This document shows positions 9,755-20,141 of a stretch of 29,089 bases of DNA, one piece after another. The stretch lies in contig MNCI01001065.1 of NCBI GenBank assembly GCA_015680685.1, forward strand, positions 1,030,711-1,059,799, read 5' to 3'. The DNA comes from Gnetum montanum (Eukaryota > Streptophyta > Gnetopsida > Gnetales > Gnetaceae). Both the position numbers and the translations under genes were made by a program. The stretch's first letter is position 1, and each line of letters begins with the position of its first letter. The notes under the pieces were generated by a model. It saw nothing but the letters and a program-made list of their open reading frames with translations, had not been told where the DNA came from and did not search any database.

Positions 9755-10905
9755 TTGCTTAAGAAAGGAGTTCACTATGAGTGGATAGCTCAATGTCAAG
9801 AGGCCTTTGAAAATATTAAGCAAGAGTTAGCACAAGTACCAACAACCTATCTTCCACAAGAGGGTAAACCGTTTTACATCTACCTTACCATGTCTAACAC
9901 ATCCATTGCTTCTATACTCTATTAGAAATGTGATGATGGAGTAGAAATTCCTGTATGCTACCTTAGTCATGCATTAGTAGCCCATGAGACCTGATATACT
10001 GAAGTGGAGAAGTATGATTTAACACTAGTCTTCTCTTTGAAGAAGTGGAGACACTACCTCTTCAGAAGCCAAGTCAATGTGATTTGCAAGGACAACATAC
10101 TTAGAGTCATAATGATCAACATCTATGAAAGTAGTTGTATAGCTTGATGGAAAGCCATAATCATGGAGTTCAACCTCCATTACATCTCTTAATCCTCAAT
10201 GAAAGGTCAAGCTATAGTTGTACAACTTACAGTTTCACTTATCGATGACTAAGTAGCCATAGATCTTGCATTTCCTAATGAACACATTTGATGCAATTAG
10301 CCAAGCCCCCAAGGATTATGAGGTGGTCATGCACTTTGATGGAGCTTCAACCACCCATAGGACTAGTGCTACTACCATTGTAACATTCCCATTTGGTGAG
10401 ATCTAATCCTTCACCAATCATTTTGGGTTCTCATGTACCAACAACATAGTAGAATATGAGGGTTTGATCAAAGGGATGATGGTAGCTCATGACCTTGGAA
10501 TTAGATGTTTCATGATCAAAGGTAATTCACACAATTTATGGTTAACCAAGTGACCAAATTCTATGCATGCAAAGCTAAGCACTTACAACCTTATTGTAAC
10601 CTAGGGAAGTAGTGTTACAATAATTCATAAACGTTGATATCCAACATAGAGCTTGAAATGAAAATTCCATAGCCAATGCAATTACAACATTAGCCCTTAG
10701 TGTGACATCAAATGTTCCCATCACATAGAATAGTAAGGATACCTTTATGGTCATTGTTTATACTACTCCTACTAGGGAGTGGTATGATGATATCAAATTT
10801 TAACTTATGCATGATGAATCTTTACAAGGCTTGACTATTTCTTGGAAGAACACTGTATGCAAGCAATCGAAGATGTATGTCATCATGGGTGATAAAAAAT
10901 TATGT
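9755..10905 (+). pseudogene. Element A RNase H plus second archaeal-type RNase H, decayed
   Basis: The first domain follows RT directly: LLKKGVHYEW, then PFYIYLTMSNTSIASILY, then YLSHALVAHE and LVFSLKKWRHYLF with VICKDN. This is the RT-linked RNase H that degrades the RNA template. The second domain starts near 10326 with HFDGASTTHRTS and continues with TNNIVEYEGLIKGMMVAHDL, the FDGA and NNxxEYE pattern of archaeal-type RNase H. It continues through SQFMVNQVTKFYACKAKHLQ after a frameshift. The end, MYVIMGDKKL, matches element C (QYVLMGDKAL), so pol is traceable to about 10905. Several stops sit where Gln or Arg is expected (for example after ASILY). Confidence 0.75.
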
Positions 10906-11026
10906 CAATGATCACAATATAGTCCATCAAAAATTATCAAGAAGATCGCAATATGTCTATGCAGTAGACTTGGCTCGATGCCATAAAAAATTATGTCGAT
11001 GATCGCAATAATTTGATCGCAATTTG
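10892..11026 (+). repeat. Junction filler with three copies of a 28-bp repeat
   Basis: Between the last readable pol codon of A and the start of homology to B's LTR lies about 120 bp matching neither. Three copies of a 28-base unit (core AAAAATTATGTCGATGATCG) occur at 10892-10919, 10926-10953 (more diverged) and 10983-11010. A 16-base word TGCAGTAGACTTGGCT at 10960-10975 recurs on the opposite strand at 12219-12234 inside B. This looks like patchwork repair DNA. Confidence 0.6.
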
Positions 11027-11745
11027 CTATCTTCCAACCTAGACTAGTATTTTCTTTGTCATGTATGGTTTAGTCTAGAGTGAGGTGTATGATGTGATTT
11101 CTAATACTACGCTACTCCTAAAGATAACAAGAAATAACTTGATTAAGCTAATAAGAAATAGGAAATAAAATCTAAGCTAGCCTAAGTATGATGAGCATCT
11201 ATCCTTAATCATCTGTATGCATCTTGGACTTCATGTAATACTTATGAAATTACCAAGCACACATCACTCGAAGCACTACTTGATACACTACTGGGTTACA
11301 ATGTAGTTACACTTAAATGTTTGTGATTAAGATGTACTCATTCTACATTAACAATAGGAAGTGTAAATAATAATAAAGGAAATATTAACTAGAAAAAACA
11401 ACAATAAATAATTAACAATTAAAGAAAATAAAAGCTAAGTGAATGTTATAATGATGGAGTAATCTTGATCTTTATTGTCGATCGTGTGCATGTCCAAGTG
11501 TGTCACACTTGAACAAAGATTTCATACAATTACAAGCATCACACTACGGGCATGCACTTGGGAAAGGAACTAAAAACTAACAAAGAGACTGAACCCAAAA
11601 GACTTACCAAAAGACTCTTTCACTGTGTGCCCAAATTCTATATTTAGAGGCTAACATAGGAATCATGATATCGTGTATATGATATCATATCTAGGCTACG
11701 ATATCAGGTACTCGATATTAGGGCTTGGAAAATAGTGATTCATCA
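11027..11745 (-). repeat. 3' LTR of element B (5' end of its plus-strand copy missing)
   Basis: Matches 19399-20140 throughout and ends in the same GATTCATCA. The first 123 bases of the right LTR (19276-19398) have no counterpart here; the filler at 10892-11026 takes their place. The TATA box present in the right LTR is damaged here (minus strand TCTAAATA near 11640), while AATAAA (11471-11476) is kept. Confidence 0.85.
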
Positions 11746-11924
11746 TACACTCATGACTGAATAAAAACTTGTCCTTGAGTTAAAAAAAATTAAGAACAAG
11801 TTCATTTAATTACATAGTGGATAGGTATGGGATTATGAACTGACTATGGATTATTTCATGCTACAGTGTGGGACTAAACAAAACAAAATTGGAACACAAA
11901 TACAAAATACAAAATTTTTGGAAC
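11746..11924 (-). other. 3' untranslated end of element B
   Basis: Between the ORF2 stop and the 3' LTR. The minus strand contains CTCAAGGACAAG, a word common near the 3' end of plant gypsy elements, then GTCATGAGTGTA just before the LTR TGATGA, perhaps an eroded polypurine tract. Confidence 0.35.
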
Positions 11925-14720
11925 TCATGTGGTTCCTGGTGGTGGTGGCTCCTCCATGATCTTTTTTCCTTTATCCTATGCCTTAGGGTTTTGAAATGGG
12001 TATTTTTGATGGAGTTCTTGAAGTTTTTCCTCCTTTGTTCAAGGATCATGTGCCATCCATGCTGATGCTCCAATGTTTCACAAAGTCGGCACCTCCCATG
12101 GACATGGCAGTTGTGTAAACATATGATTAGCTTTGATGTACCATGCCACAAATAGCCATCATTCCTGCTTGTGGGATTTGGATTTGTTTCTAAATTCTTG
12201 ATAATCTTTGAGCCATAAAGCCAAGTCTACTGCAACATCCTTTTAACCTTTTTAGTTAGCTTTTACCACCTATAGTTTAGAGTTTCCTACCTTCAATTTC
12301 TGCGATGTCTTTTTTTGTTCAGCAAACTCTATTTCATATTTGGCATAGGTGGAAACAACCTATCTTTCTAGCTTAGTGATCGGGCATCCTGCTATTAACA
12401 TGGCCAGGTTGGCATACTACAAGTTTTCCAACTCCATGTATTTTGTAAGATCCTAGATCTACAGGTCCTAGCTATTTAATTCTGCTTGGTGGATGAAGGC
12501 ATAAGTATCCAGTATGGCCCGCCAGTCAGTGTTTTGAGCATTGAAAGAGTTGATGTTTAGCCATATGGATCTCTTTTTCAATGACCTCCTTATACATATC
12601 CACCCGATCTTGGAAATGTTCCTTCAATTTTTCGTGTTGCTTAGCTTCATTTTTCCATGCACTTATTTCAATAACCATCTTCTGATGGATGGCATGTACC
12701 TCCTCCATTGAGAGGGTTTTGTTCTCTCTGGCTAAGTGAATTCTTTCTTGGTTGACTCTTATTAGTTGTTCTCACATTTGCTAAAAACTTTCTTTGAGAA
12801 AATTCTTTTGTTTTTCAATTATTGTCAACCAAAGATTGTTGGTAGCAACGAGTTTATTTTCTTCTTGTAAGGCCTTGAGTGCTTTTGCATTTGCATATGT
12901 TCAAGCCTATGCTTTTGAAGCATCTCAATTAGCATTCTCCTTTTCCATTGATACCCTTTTATTCTCCTCTAATAATTTATTTAGTTACTCTATCCTAAAT
13001 AATTTTAGCTAATCAACTGAAATAAGTTGGGATGGATTCCACTATTCAACTAGTAGGACAACAAACTTCTCTTGGAGTCTTTTAAACTCATCTTCTGTGT
13101 GTTCAGCCCTAACCTCAGCCATAACCAGCTTTCCCTTAGTTGAAATGAGGTTTGATTATGCCACTGTGACATCTTAGGGGATGTTAAACAAGGACATCAT
13201 TACTTGTCCTATTTGTAGCAAGCAATCTAGAGCATCCTCATGTTCCACAGGAGTCATTGAGATACCAACTAAAACTTGAGCATCACATGCTCCTGTGAGA
13301 TTTGCTGGTGGCACAATGGAGACATTAAATAAGTCTTTGATATAGTCTATACTTAATTTTGTTACTCTGACTACATCTTGGTGTTGCATGACCACCACTA
13401 TGGTGCCTTCACTAGTTTCTAATTGTACTTGAAATGATGCAACATTCTCCAAAAGCTATTGTGACCAATGTAACTCCCCTTCTCCTATTTGTATTGAGAC
13501 CTCACCCCTTGCAAGATTGATTAATATGGTAGGCTATATGGAATCATTAATCACCTTGAAGATATTAGCCTCATCCTGACTTCCTAAATTGACCGTTTCT
13601 ACGATGGCCTTGAGATGGTTCATCGATAGTTAGTAATCTTGTGATGGCAGTGGTGGTTTCTAATCTTGCTAGCTCGTGGGCTATGTGTTGGGCCTTGCTT
13701 ATTGTTGTTGAGTGAGCCTCATGTCTAGAAGTTGGCTAGGCCCTACTATTTGATGTGTAGTGGGCCCAACCATCTATTCTTGTTTGGGCTCTAGTGTCTT
13801 ACCAACATCTTTTCTTGGTGCTAGTGGCTTCAATAATTCAGCATATGAAGCATTTTGAGCTTTTCTAGGAATTTCATTAGTGTACCATAAAATTCCATCA
13901 TGCTAGCATAGCTTCCTAATTAGATAAGGAAAGGGCAATGTAAACTTTCTTATCTTGCATTCTTTGAATTGCCTCAATATTTCTGTTAGATACAAATGGG
14001 GCAACTTGGCATCAACCTTACCCATCAAGATTGTGCTTCCTCTAGCTACATAGGTAGAGATCCTATTCAGCCCCTTCATTGGAAAGATGTGATAAGTGCC
14101 AATTTTGAAGTAAATTCTCTCTTTAAGGTTGAGTTCTCCATATGTTTTTTCTTCCTTGCTATATGCCTATTTTAACCATACTTTTCTTGCATCTGCATTA
14201 GAGTGAGTGGAAAAATGAGCAACTTTGGATCCTATGTTTAGAAGGTTTAGAACTTCCACAATGGCCTTTGCTGAGAAATCAACTAAAATTCCACCAATGA
14301 CCATGGTACCTTCCTATTTATTATGCCAAAATTGATAAGTCTCCCCCAAATACCATTCTCCACTTTCTAAGAGGATAGGCCATAGTGGATATCCCTTGAG
14401 TTGATCTTTGATTGGCTTAGGGGTGAATTTAGTAAAAGGTCAAAAATTAAGTTCCACGATCACTGTAATGAATGTGGACCTTTCCTGAATGGCTTGAATG
14501 CATTTTGGGGATAACGTGAGATGTTGTCCTTGTTCAAGTGCCCTACCTTATTCACCTTCTACTTGACCAAATTATGTAGTAACATGGGTTTCTTAATGGA
14601 TGCTAAATGATTATGCCTCCTATTTTTCATGTTCTACGGGAGGTCCTTGGCCTCTACCTCTCTTTAGGCATTTGGCTACACCTTGAGAAGGTCCTCTCTA
14701 TTATCCTCATTTAGCTACTA
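11925..14720 (-). pseudogene. Element B ORF2: decayed long protein, plant-transposon-protein-like domain plus coiled coil, in the position of pol
   Basis: A protein of about 930 codons is traceable. From about 14720 to 12535 one frame runs without a frameshift: the three best anchors (14304, 13452, 12708) are all in phase. Roughly two dozen stops interrupt it, and in almost every case Gln or Arg fits the context. A one-base shift near 12533 moves it to a second frame that ends at TGA 11925. A basic stretch (LKRGRGQG) lies at the N-terminus. At 13900-14450 is a globular domain (GEWYLGETYQFWHN, NLKERIYFKIG, FPMKGLNRISTYVARGST, RKFTLPFPYLIRKLC) whose layout resembles Pfam 'putative plant transposon protein' (PF20167 as I recall it). 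A middle segment is at 13174-13452. A Glu/Lys coiled coil spans about 12530-13160, then DWRAILDTYAFIHQAEL and a Pro-rich tail. No polymerase or integrase motif. Function unknown. Confidence 0.7.
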
Positions 14721-14754
14721 TCTATAATCACACCAAAATTGATTTTTAGTAAGG

Positions 14755-16900
14755 CCATTTAACAAAGTTTAATTATCTCATACCTTACCCATTACCTTTA
14801 ATAAACATTGAATTCTTACCTAGTGTGATTTCAAAATTAGAAATTTCTTTAAGGAAATTCCTCTAAAAGTTTTAATGTTGGGCCTAATTTGCTCAAGTGG
14901 CTTCAAACATAATTTAAATGGTTTGTATGAAGGAATAAAATTAGTTTGGCGTGAGTTTTTAACATTTCTTAATAATACTTACCCCTATGATATCCTTCGG
15001 GCAATAGCGAGTTTTGAAAACGTTATGCATGAATTCTACTGTACCCCTCCCCCATGATTGAGTTAAACACTTTGGGTTTAATTAGGTTTGATTAGAAGGG
15101 ATATCGGAGTGTTAACGAGTAAGATATTGACAATTGAATGGTAGACTCTCAAAGTGCTAAAAATCGTGAAAGAAAATTGCAACAACTCCCCATGCATCAA
15201 TAGTTGAAAATGACTTCTACATGCATGGGGGGGGGGGGGGGGGGGGCATATATATAGGTTTTGTGGATGTGATATTGCATATGTGATAGTGTGCACTTGA
15301 TACTACATCAGTCCTAATATCAGGTACCCTATATCGCGTCCCTTCCAAAATAGGGTACTTGGTAAAATTGATGATTTTTCAAGATTTCTCAAGTTTTGAT
15401 GACCAAAAATGAAGACTTTGAGGTGGATTGAAAGGTTTGGGATAATGTTAGGGGAAATTAAGGGACCAGAAGTGTAATAAAGTGGAATTTTACAATGAAT
15501 TTCTTTGAATAGGGTGAGGAAAAAGGACATGTAGTGGCCCTAAGGAACATTTGTTTGAAATGATGTCAAAGGAAAGAATGGATTCAGCAATGTAATACTC
15601 AGAGGATATAAAATGATGTGGTGGTGTGCAACAAGTAAGAATTACAAAATTCATGCAAGTGGGTCCTCCCCAAAGTAGGTTCCAACCTATAATGCGCTTG
15701 TGTAACCAGATCTTAAAATGTTCGTAGGTACTAGAAGGGTTAAATGCAATCTACACTTGTGCAAAAAAACACACACATGTTAAGTACCATTGTGATGAGG
15801 TATGAATTCTATGCCACATAAGACACAAGTTAGAATTACTTGGACCATGCTATGAGAAGAATTGTGAAAAGGATTGTAGAGATTAGGATGTGAGGTAACT
15901 TACCATGGGCACAATGAATTCAAAGTGTTGTGCATGATTAAGATACCATTAGCCTTTCACTCCAAGATTAAAACCAAGTCCATACCTCTAATCAGTGACA
16001 TCATATTGTTTCATCTTGATGATAGACAACCATAAGAGCATCCCAACAGCAAGGTGTATGATCACTTGGCATTTTTTCCAAGGGAGGAGTAATTCAAATT
16101 TTTCTACAACATGTTTCTTAAGATTTTCTTTTCTACTTCTCTTCTTTCTTATCTTTTTGGCTTTCTTCTTCTTCTTCTTTTCTTCTTTTAGCCACTTTTG
16201 CACTTTGTCTTTTTCAAAGGTGATCTAGAGAAGCTTCTAACCTTCAAGCATGGGTGCATGTCTTTCTAGTGGGAACCCCCAAAATAGCATTGAGTTCCTT
16301 TATTAACTACCTTTATCACAAATCTTATTCCCATTTTAGATCTACAAGGATCTTAATACAACCAAGCTACATGATAGCACATATAGATTTCCCCAAAGAA
16401 AATCCCCAAGTTCCCTTAATGTTACACCTCAGCCATTCCCTCTTAGTTCGTCACTCTTTGCTCTGGGCATAATGAGTAAAAAGTTACTTTAAGTTTTAAT
16501 AATAACAAGAATATCATAATACCCAGAGTAGAACCTCTTATTAATAGAATGGGTGGGTGGATGTTGTTGGCTCATTTTCTAAATAATTAGTCACTTATGA
16601 CTCAATAGCATAGAACAACACCTCAACTAATAGGTCACATGAGTAATTTATTCATAGATGAAATCACCCTCAAAGAGATAAAATGACAAATTAAAAGATA
16701 AAAAATTAGAAAGTGAAAAATTGGAAAACAAAAAATTGTCAAACCAAAGAAAAGAAAAAATATTTACTAATTCTTCTTGTTAGAATGGGAGTATGCCCCA
16801 TGACTACCTTTTATCATGGCGAGAATTAATAAATGAAAAGTTCGAATCCATGCATGTTGGAAATATTGGTGTCTAGTCATATCCAAACCACTGGGTGTCT
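14755..16900. other. Spacer of element B without a recognised gene
   Basis: Lies between the Ser/Pro-rich ORF and ORF2. It holds a run of 20 G (15227-15246), a nearby CATATATATAGG, and a lysine-rich open stretch on the minus strand (15988-16203, EEKKKKKKAKKIRKKRSRKE), which is mostly the product of a purine-rich tract. Sequence at about 15255-15345 (GATATTG, ATCAGGTAC, TATATCG words) loosely resembles the GATATC-rich U3 end of B's own LTR, so a decayed related LTR could be buried here. I could not define its ends. Confidence 0.4.
15227..15246 (+). repeat. Poly-G tract of 20 bases
   Basis: Uninterrupted run of 20 G flanked by ATGCATG and CATATATATAGG. The length may be imprecise because homopolymers are error-prone in sequencing. 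Confidence 0.9.
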
Positions 16901-16929
16901 TTAGATGTGGTGGTAGGAATGTACCCAAA

Positions 16930-17577
16930 CTAGGGTTCACACACTTGATTAAAGTAGGCATAGTGGGGTAGATTATAAGATGTAGTCATGTGATTAAAAG
17001 GTAACCCACTATGGCACCCATGACCATAAGATGGTATGCAAGGATCAATATGCCTCTCCACATTGTTATATTCATTGGGCCATATGATTGTTGTAGTGTT
17101 GATTGGTGGAATAGATAAGATAAAAGGAGGCATTGTGTTTGAAGAGGAAGGTGCATCACTGTGTTGGACTTGTGTTAAGTTGGAGGATGCAGTGGTTCTA
17201 GAGCCATGTAGCTTCTTTCTACAATCATGCCTAAAGAAAGGAAGCTTCCAACGATGTGGGGGATTCCCACTATTGTTGATAGTAGCAACATAAATAATGT
17301 TTTTTGGTTGGTAATATGGTGCCAAACCTTCCAATTCTATTGGTGGTGATGTAGAAGGAGATGAAGGATGAGAATATTGAGAGTAAGAAGTGTAAGGAAC
17401 ATGAGGTGATGATCCTATAGGAGAGGACATGGGTTGATGATATTCAAGAGAATGATAATAATGAGGTGAAGTAGAGGATGTTGATCCAATTGGAGAAACA
17501 AGGTGTTGAATAGAATAAGCACTTGGCATCGGGGCATATGAAGGTTGAGGCCAGTTTGGAGATGGTCTTCCCCACAA
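16930..17577 (-). CDS. Ser/Pro/Tyr-rich ORF of element B (215 aa)
   Basis: Open for 215 codons without a stop, unusual in this decayed element. Residues 1-90 are low-complexity and probably disordered, rich in Ser, Pro, Tyr and Thr (SPNWPQPSYAPMPSAYS, SSPSTSPPIELEGLAPYYQP). The second half has scattered Cys and His (FFRHDCRKK, CIPSYGHGCHSG) with no clear zinc-knuckle spacing. It follows the gag pseudogene at 17814-19142 in the transcription direction but in a different frame, so it may be the C-terminal nucleocapsid-like part of the original Gag, shifted by an indel. A separate accessory ORF is the alternative. No family recognised. Confidence 0.5.
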   Translation of the reverse strand: MWGRPSPNWPQPSYAPMPSAYSIQHLVSPIGSTSSTSPHYYHSLEYHQPMSSPIGSSPHVPYTSYSQYSHPSSPSTSPPIELEGLAPYYQPKNIIYVATINNSGNPPHRWKLPFFRHDCRKKLHGSRTTASSNLTQVQHSDAPSSSNTMPPFILSIPPINTTTIIWPNEYNNVERHIDPCIPSYGHGCHSGLPFNHMTTSYNLPHYAYFNQVCEP

Positions 17578-17813
17578 CTAGGGGTTTTTCCACTATGGTT
17601 GAACATGGTATCTTTGTATGAAATTTGGATGTAGCATTATTCCCCAATGCTCATGTAGATATGACAAGATTGGGCATTGACATTTGGGGTGATTGTATAG
17701 GAAAACATCACATTAATACTTCTGATTTGTATTGGGTCCCTATCCTTATTTCCTTTAGTCCTTCTTTCCAATTGTCGAATGGTGTTCTATCCCATTTCTC
17801 AGTTTAGCATCCT

Positions 17814-19142
17814 CTATTTTTTTTGGTGGTCAGAGTGATCTTGTGTTGTTTTACCTTTGATAATGTTTACATATTCTCTACATTTTTCATGTACCCACTC
17901 CATCATCTTATTAATCCTTGCCTCAATTTCATCTAGTGATATTAGTATTGGCAAAGATGGGGATGGTTCCACCTCCTCAAGGTGAGTTGATTTCTCCTCT
18001 TCATGATTATGGTCCTTTGTTACTTTAAGAGTTTGGTCCTATTGAGATCTTTCAACACTCTCCCATTTGGATATTTCTCCTTCTTCTTTTTCTCCTCATT
18101 TAATAAGCTCTTGGAATTGGTGGGTTCAAAGTTCATATAGTTGACCTGGGACATACATCCCTAGGGTCTCCCTTGTTTCATTACGGAGCCCATCCATGAT
18201 GTGAAACATTAGTCTTTCCTTGAAGAACCCATGGCCTAGGAATTTTTTTAATAACAAATAATATCTTTTTAAGGCCATGTCCAAGGGTTCATGTTGCTCT
18301 TGTTTCCAGTCTTGGATTTGTCTCCTCAAGGCTGATACTCTTGCATAGGTTTGATATCTTTCATTAAAGATTTCTACCATTGTTGGCTAATGGTGAATTG
18401 ATATCGGCTTTAAATACCTGTACCATACCTTTGCTTGGACATTGAGTATCATAGGAAAGAGCCTAAGTCTTTACCACCCATCATCAATGTTGTTCGATGC
18501 ATAGGCATCATAGAAGGCTTGTAAATGATCTTACGAATCTAAATCATATCCTCTTGTGAACTTGGAAAAGTTGTTTAAATCAAGCCTAGATGGATGGATT
18601 TCTTTGCAATGCCTATAGGATATTTGAATAGTCTATGTTATATGCATTAGGCTCTTAGTGGCCAACAATGGTTCATCATCACTAAATAAGTTGTGAATTT
18701 GTGAGTTAGGATGATGTTGTCTATGTTCATGTTGGTATTCTTGATTTTTCCTATGGGTTTGATTTTTGTTTCTACATTGACCCCTTGAGGAATACTCATC
18801 CATGTCATAACCTAACATTGAAAGAGTAGAGGAAGAGAGGGAACTAGAATACTTATCATGACTTTTGTAAGTCTCCCAATCATCTCTTGATGTACTCTTG
18901 CTAACCATTGAGAAGGTCCTAGGGCTTATGGGCCACCTCATTCTAGGAGATGTTACATCCTCACTAGAGGTGTCCAAGTTGGATGAAAAGAGTCCTTGAG
19001 TGTTGTTGGGGTGTCCATGAACATATGAAACACTTGCATAAGATTGTGTGGTCCAAAATTCTTCTTCATCATAAATTTCATTAGTTCTCTAATGAATTGT
19101 CTCACTAGTTGTTACATTATTGTTGTCTTTTGACAGGGACAT
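17814..19142 (-). pseudogene. gag: Element B gag, decayed
   Basis: Capsid protein gene of element B, about 443 codons in one frame from ATG at 19142 to TAG at 17814. The N-terminus (MSLSKDNNNV) is polar and Ser-rich. The gag core reads RLRLFPMILNVQAKVWYRYL, then IFNERYQTYARVSALRRQI, then PLDMALKRYYLLLKKFLGHG and RLMFHIMDGLRNETRETLG. This matches the Athila/Tat-type gag pattern: Leu-Phe-Pro start, K/R-W in the middle, FKxLLxxCPxHG-like segment, then a Leu-Asn/Arg-xET end. An acidic linker and a helix (LDEIEARINKMMEWVHEKC) follow. About half a dozen in-frame stops sit where Gln or Arg would fit, with no frameshift. Codons 18126-18380 and 18633-18977 are the longest open pieces. Confidence 0.75.
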
Positions 19143-19256
19143 TGTTGTGAATTATGTGTAACTTAATTGAATTTAATTTATTTTCTAAAAGATATATTGT
19201 TAATACTTTATTATATTAATCTTATATGATATAGCTAATCTAGATAACTAGCACCA

Positions 19257-19274
19257 TCCCTAGAAATGGTGCCA
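19257..19274 (-). promoter_or_regulatory. Primer-binding site of element B, tRNA-Asp-like
   Basis: Minus strand TGGCACCATTTCTAGGGA, one base inside the LTR end. It matches the tRNA-Asp-complementary site of many plant gypsy elements (TGGCGCCGTTGCCGGGGA) at 13 of 18 positions; four of the five differences are transitions, as expected of decay. It fixes the orientation of element B. Confidence 0.7.
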
Positions 19275-19275
19275 A

Positions 19276-20140
19276 TGATGAGTGGCGAGGTACCCCTATG
19301 CTCAACCATACAAATATGAGCATGTACATGTGATCTAGTTGAACTCCATGGATAGAATAGTTGTGGCACCTAGATAGTTATACATTAATTATATTTTTCT
19401 ATCTTCCCACCTAGACTAGTATTTACTTTGCCACGTATGGTTTAGTCTAGAGTGAGGTGTATGATGAGATTTCTAATACTACGCTACTCCTAAAGACAAT
19501 GAGAAATAACTTGATTAAGGTAATAAGTAATAGAAAATAAAATATAAGCTAGCCTAAGTGCAATGAGAATCCATTCTTAATCATCCATATGTGTCTTGGA
19601 CTTTGTGTACTACTTATGGGGCTACCAAGTGCACATCACTTGAAGCACTACTTGATACACTACTAGGTTACCACGTAGTTACAGTTAAATGTTCGTGATT
19701 ACGATGTACTCATTTTGTGTTAACAATAGGAAGTGTAAATAACAATAAAGGAAATATTAACTAGGAAAAAAACATTTAACAATTAACAATTAAGCAAATA
19801 AAATCTAAGTGAATGCTGCAATGATGGAGTAATCTTGATCTTTATTTACAATTGTGTGCATGTCCAACTATATTGCACTCAAAAAAAGGTTTTGTACAAT
19901 TACAAGCATCACATTGTGGGCATGCACTTGGGAAAGGAACTAAAAACTAACTAAAAACTGACAAAGAGTCTTGACCCCAAAGACTTACCAAAAGACTCTT
20001 TCACTGTGCATCTGAATGCTATATTTATAGGCTGACACAAGAATCATGATATCATGTCTATGATATCATATCTAGGTTGTGATATCATGTACCCAATATT
20101 GTGTATTTGATATCAAGGTCTGGTAAATTATGATTCATCA
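19276..20140 (-). repeat. 5' LTR of element B (865 bp)
   Basis: Complete LTR. Its plus-strand ends are TGATGAGTGG and GATTCATCA, a perfect 6-bp inverted terminus. On the minus strand there is a TATA box TATAAATAT (20021-20029) and AATAAA (19841-19846). The U3 end near 20040-20110 is rich in GATATC/ATGATATCAT palindromes. The base after 20140 continues directly with element A integrase, which marks the insertion point. Confidence 0.85.
20021..20029 (-). promoter_or_regulatory. TATA box of element B 5' LTR
   Basis: Minus strand CCTATAAATATAGC. The motif is nearly symmetrical and could be read on either strand; the PBS and gag favour the minus strand. Confidence 0.5.
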
Positions 20141-20141
20141 G

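Larger units (their letters stand above)
11027..20140 (-). mobile_element. Element B: non-autonomous gag-bearing LTR element with an extra long ORF, nested in element A
   Basis: Two LTRs in direct orientation (11027-11745 and 19276-20140) bound 7.5 kb. Transcription is leftward: the PBS adjoins the right LTR, and gag, the Ser/Pro-rich ORF and ORF2 all read on the minus strand. The full LTR termini are TGATGA and TCATCA. Hand alignment of the first roughly 390 LTR positions gives about 11% differences, about three quarters of them transitions, so the insertion is old. No RT, RNase H or integrase motif is seen, so B would have needed enzymes from another element. The left LTR lacks its outer 123 bp, so no target duplication can be checked. 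Confidence 0.8.

Noticed and set aside
12526-14720. A variant genetic code in which TAA and TAG mean Gln
   Set aside because: The stops do sit where Gln would fit, but TGA also replaces Arg, sense CAA and CAG codons remain common, and the sequence is otherwise a plant retroelement. C-to-T decay explains all of it.
15988-16228. Lysine-rich ORF (minus) and Phe-rich ORF (plus) over the same bases
   Set aside because: Both are products of one purine/pyrimidine-rich tract; no domain is visible and they shadow each other.
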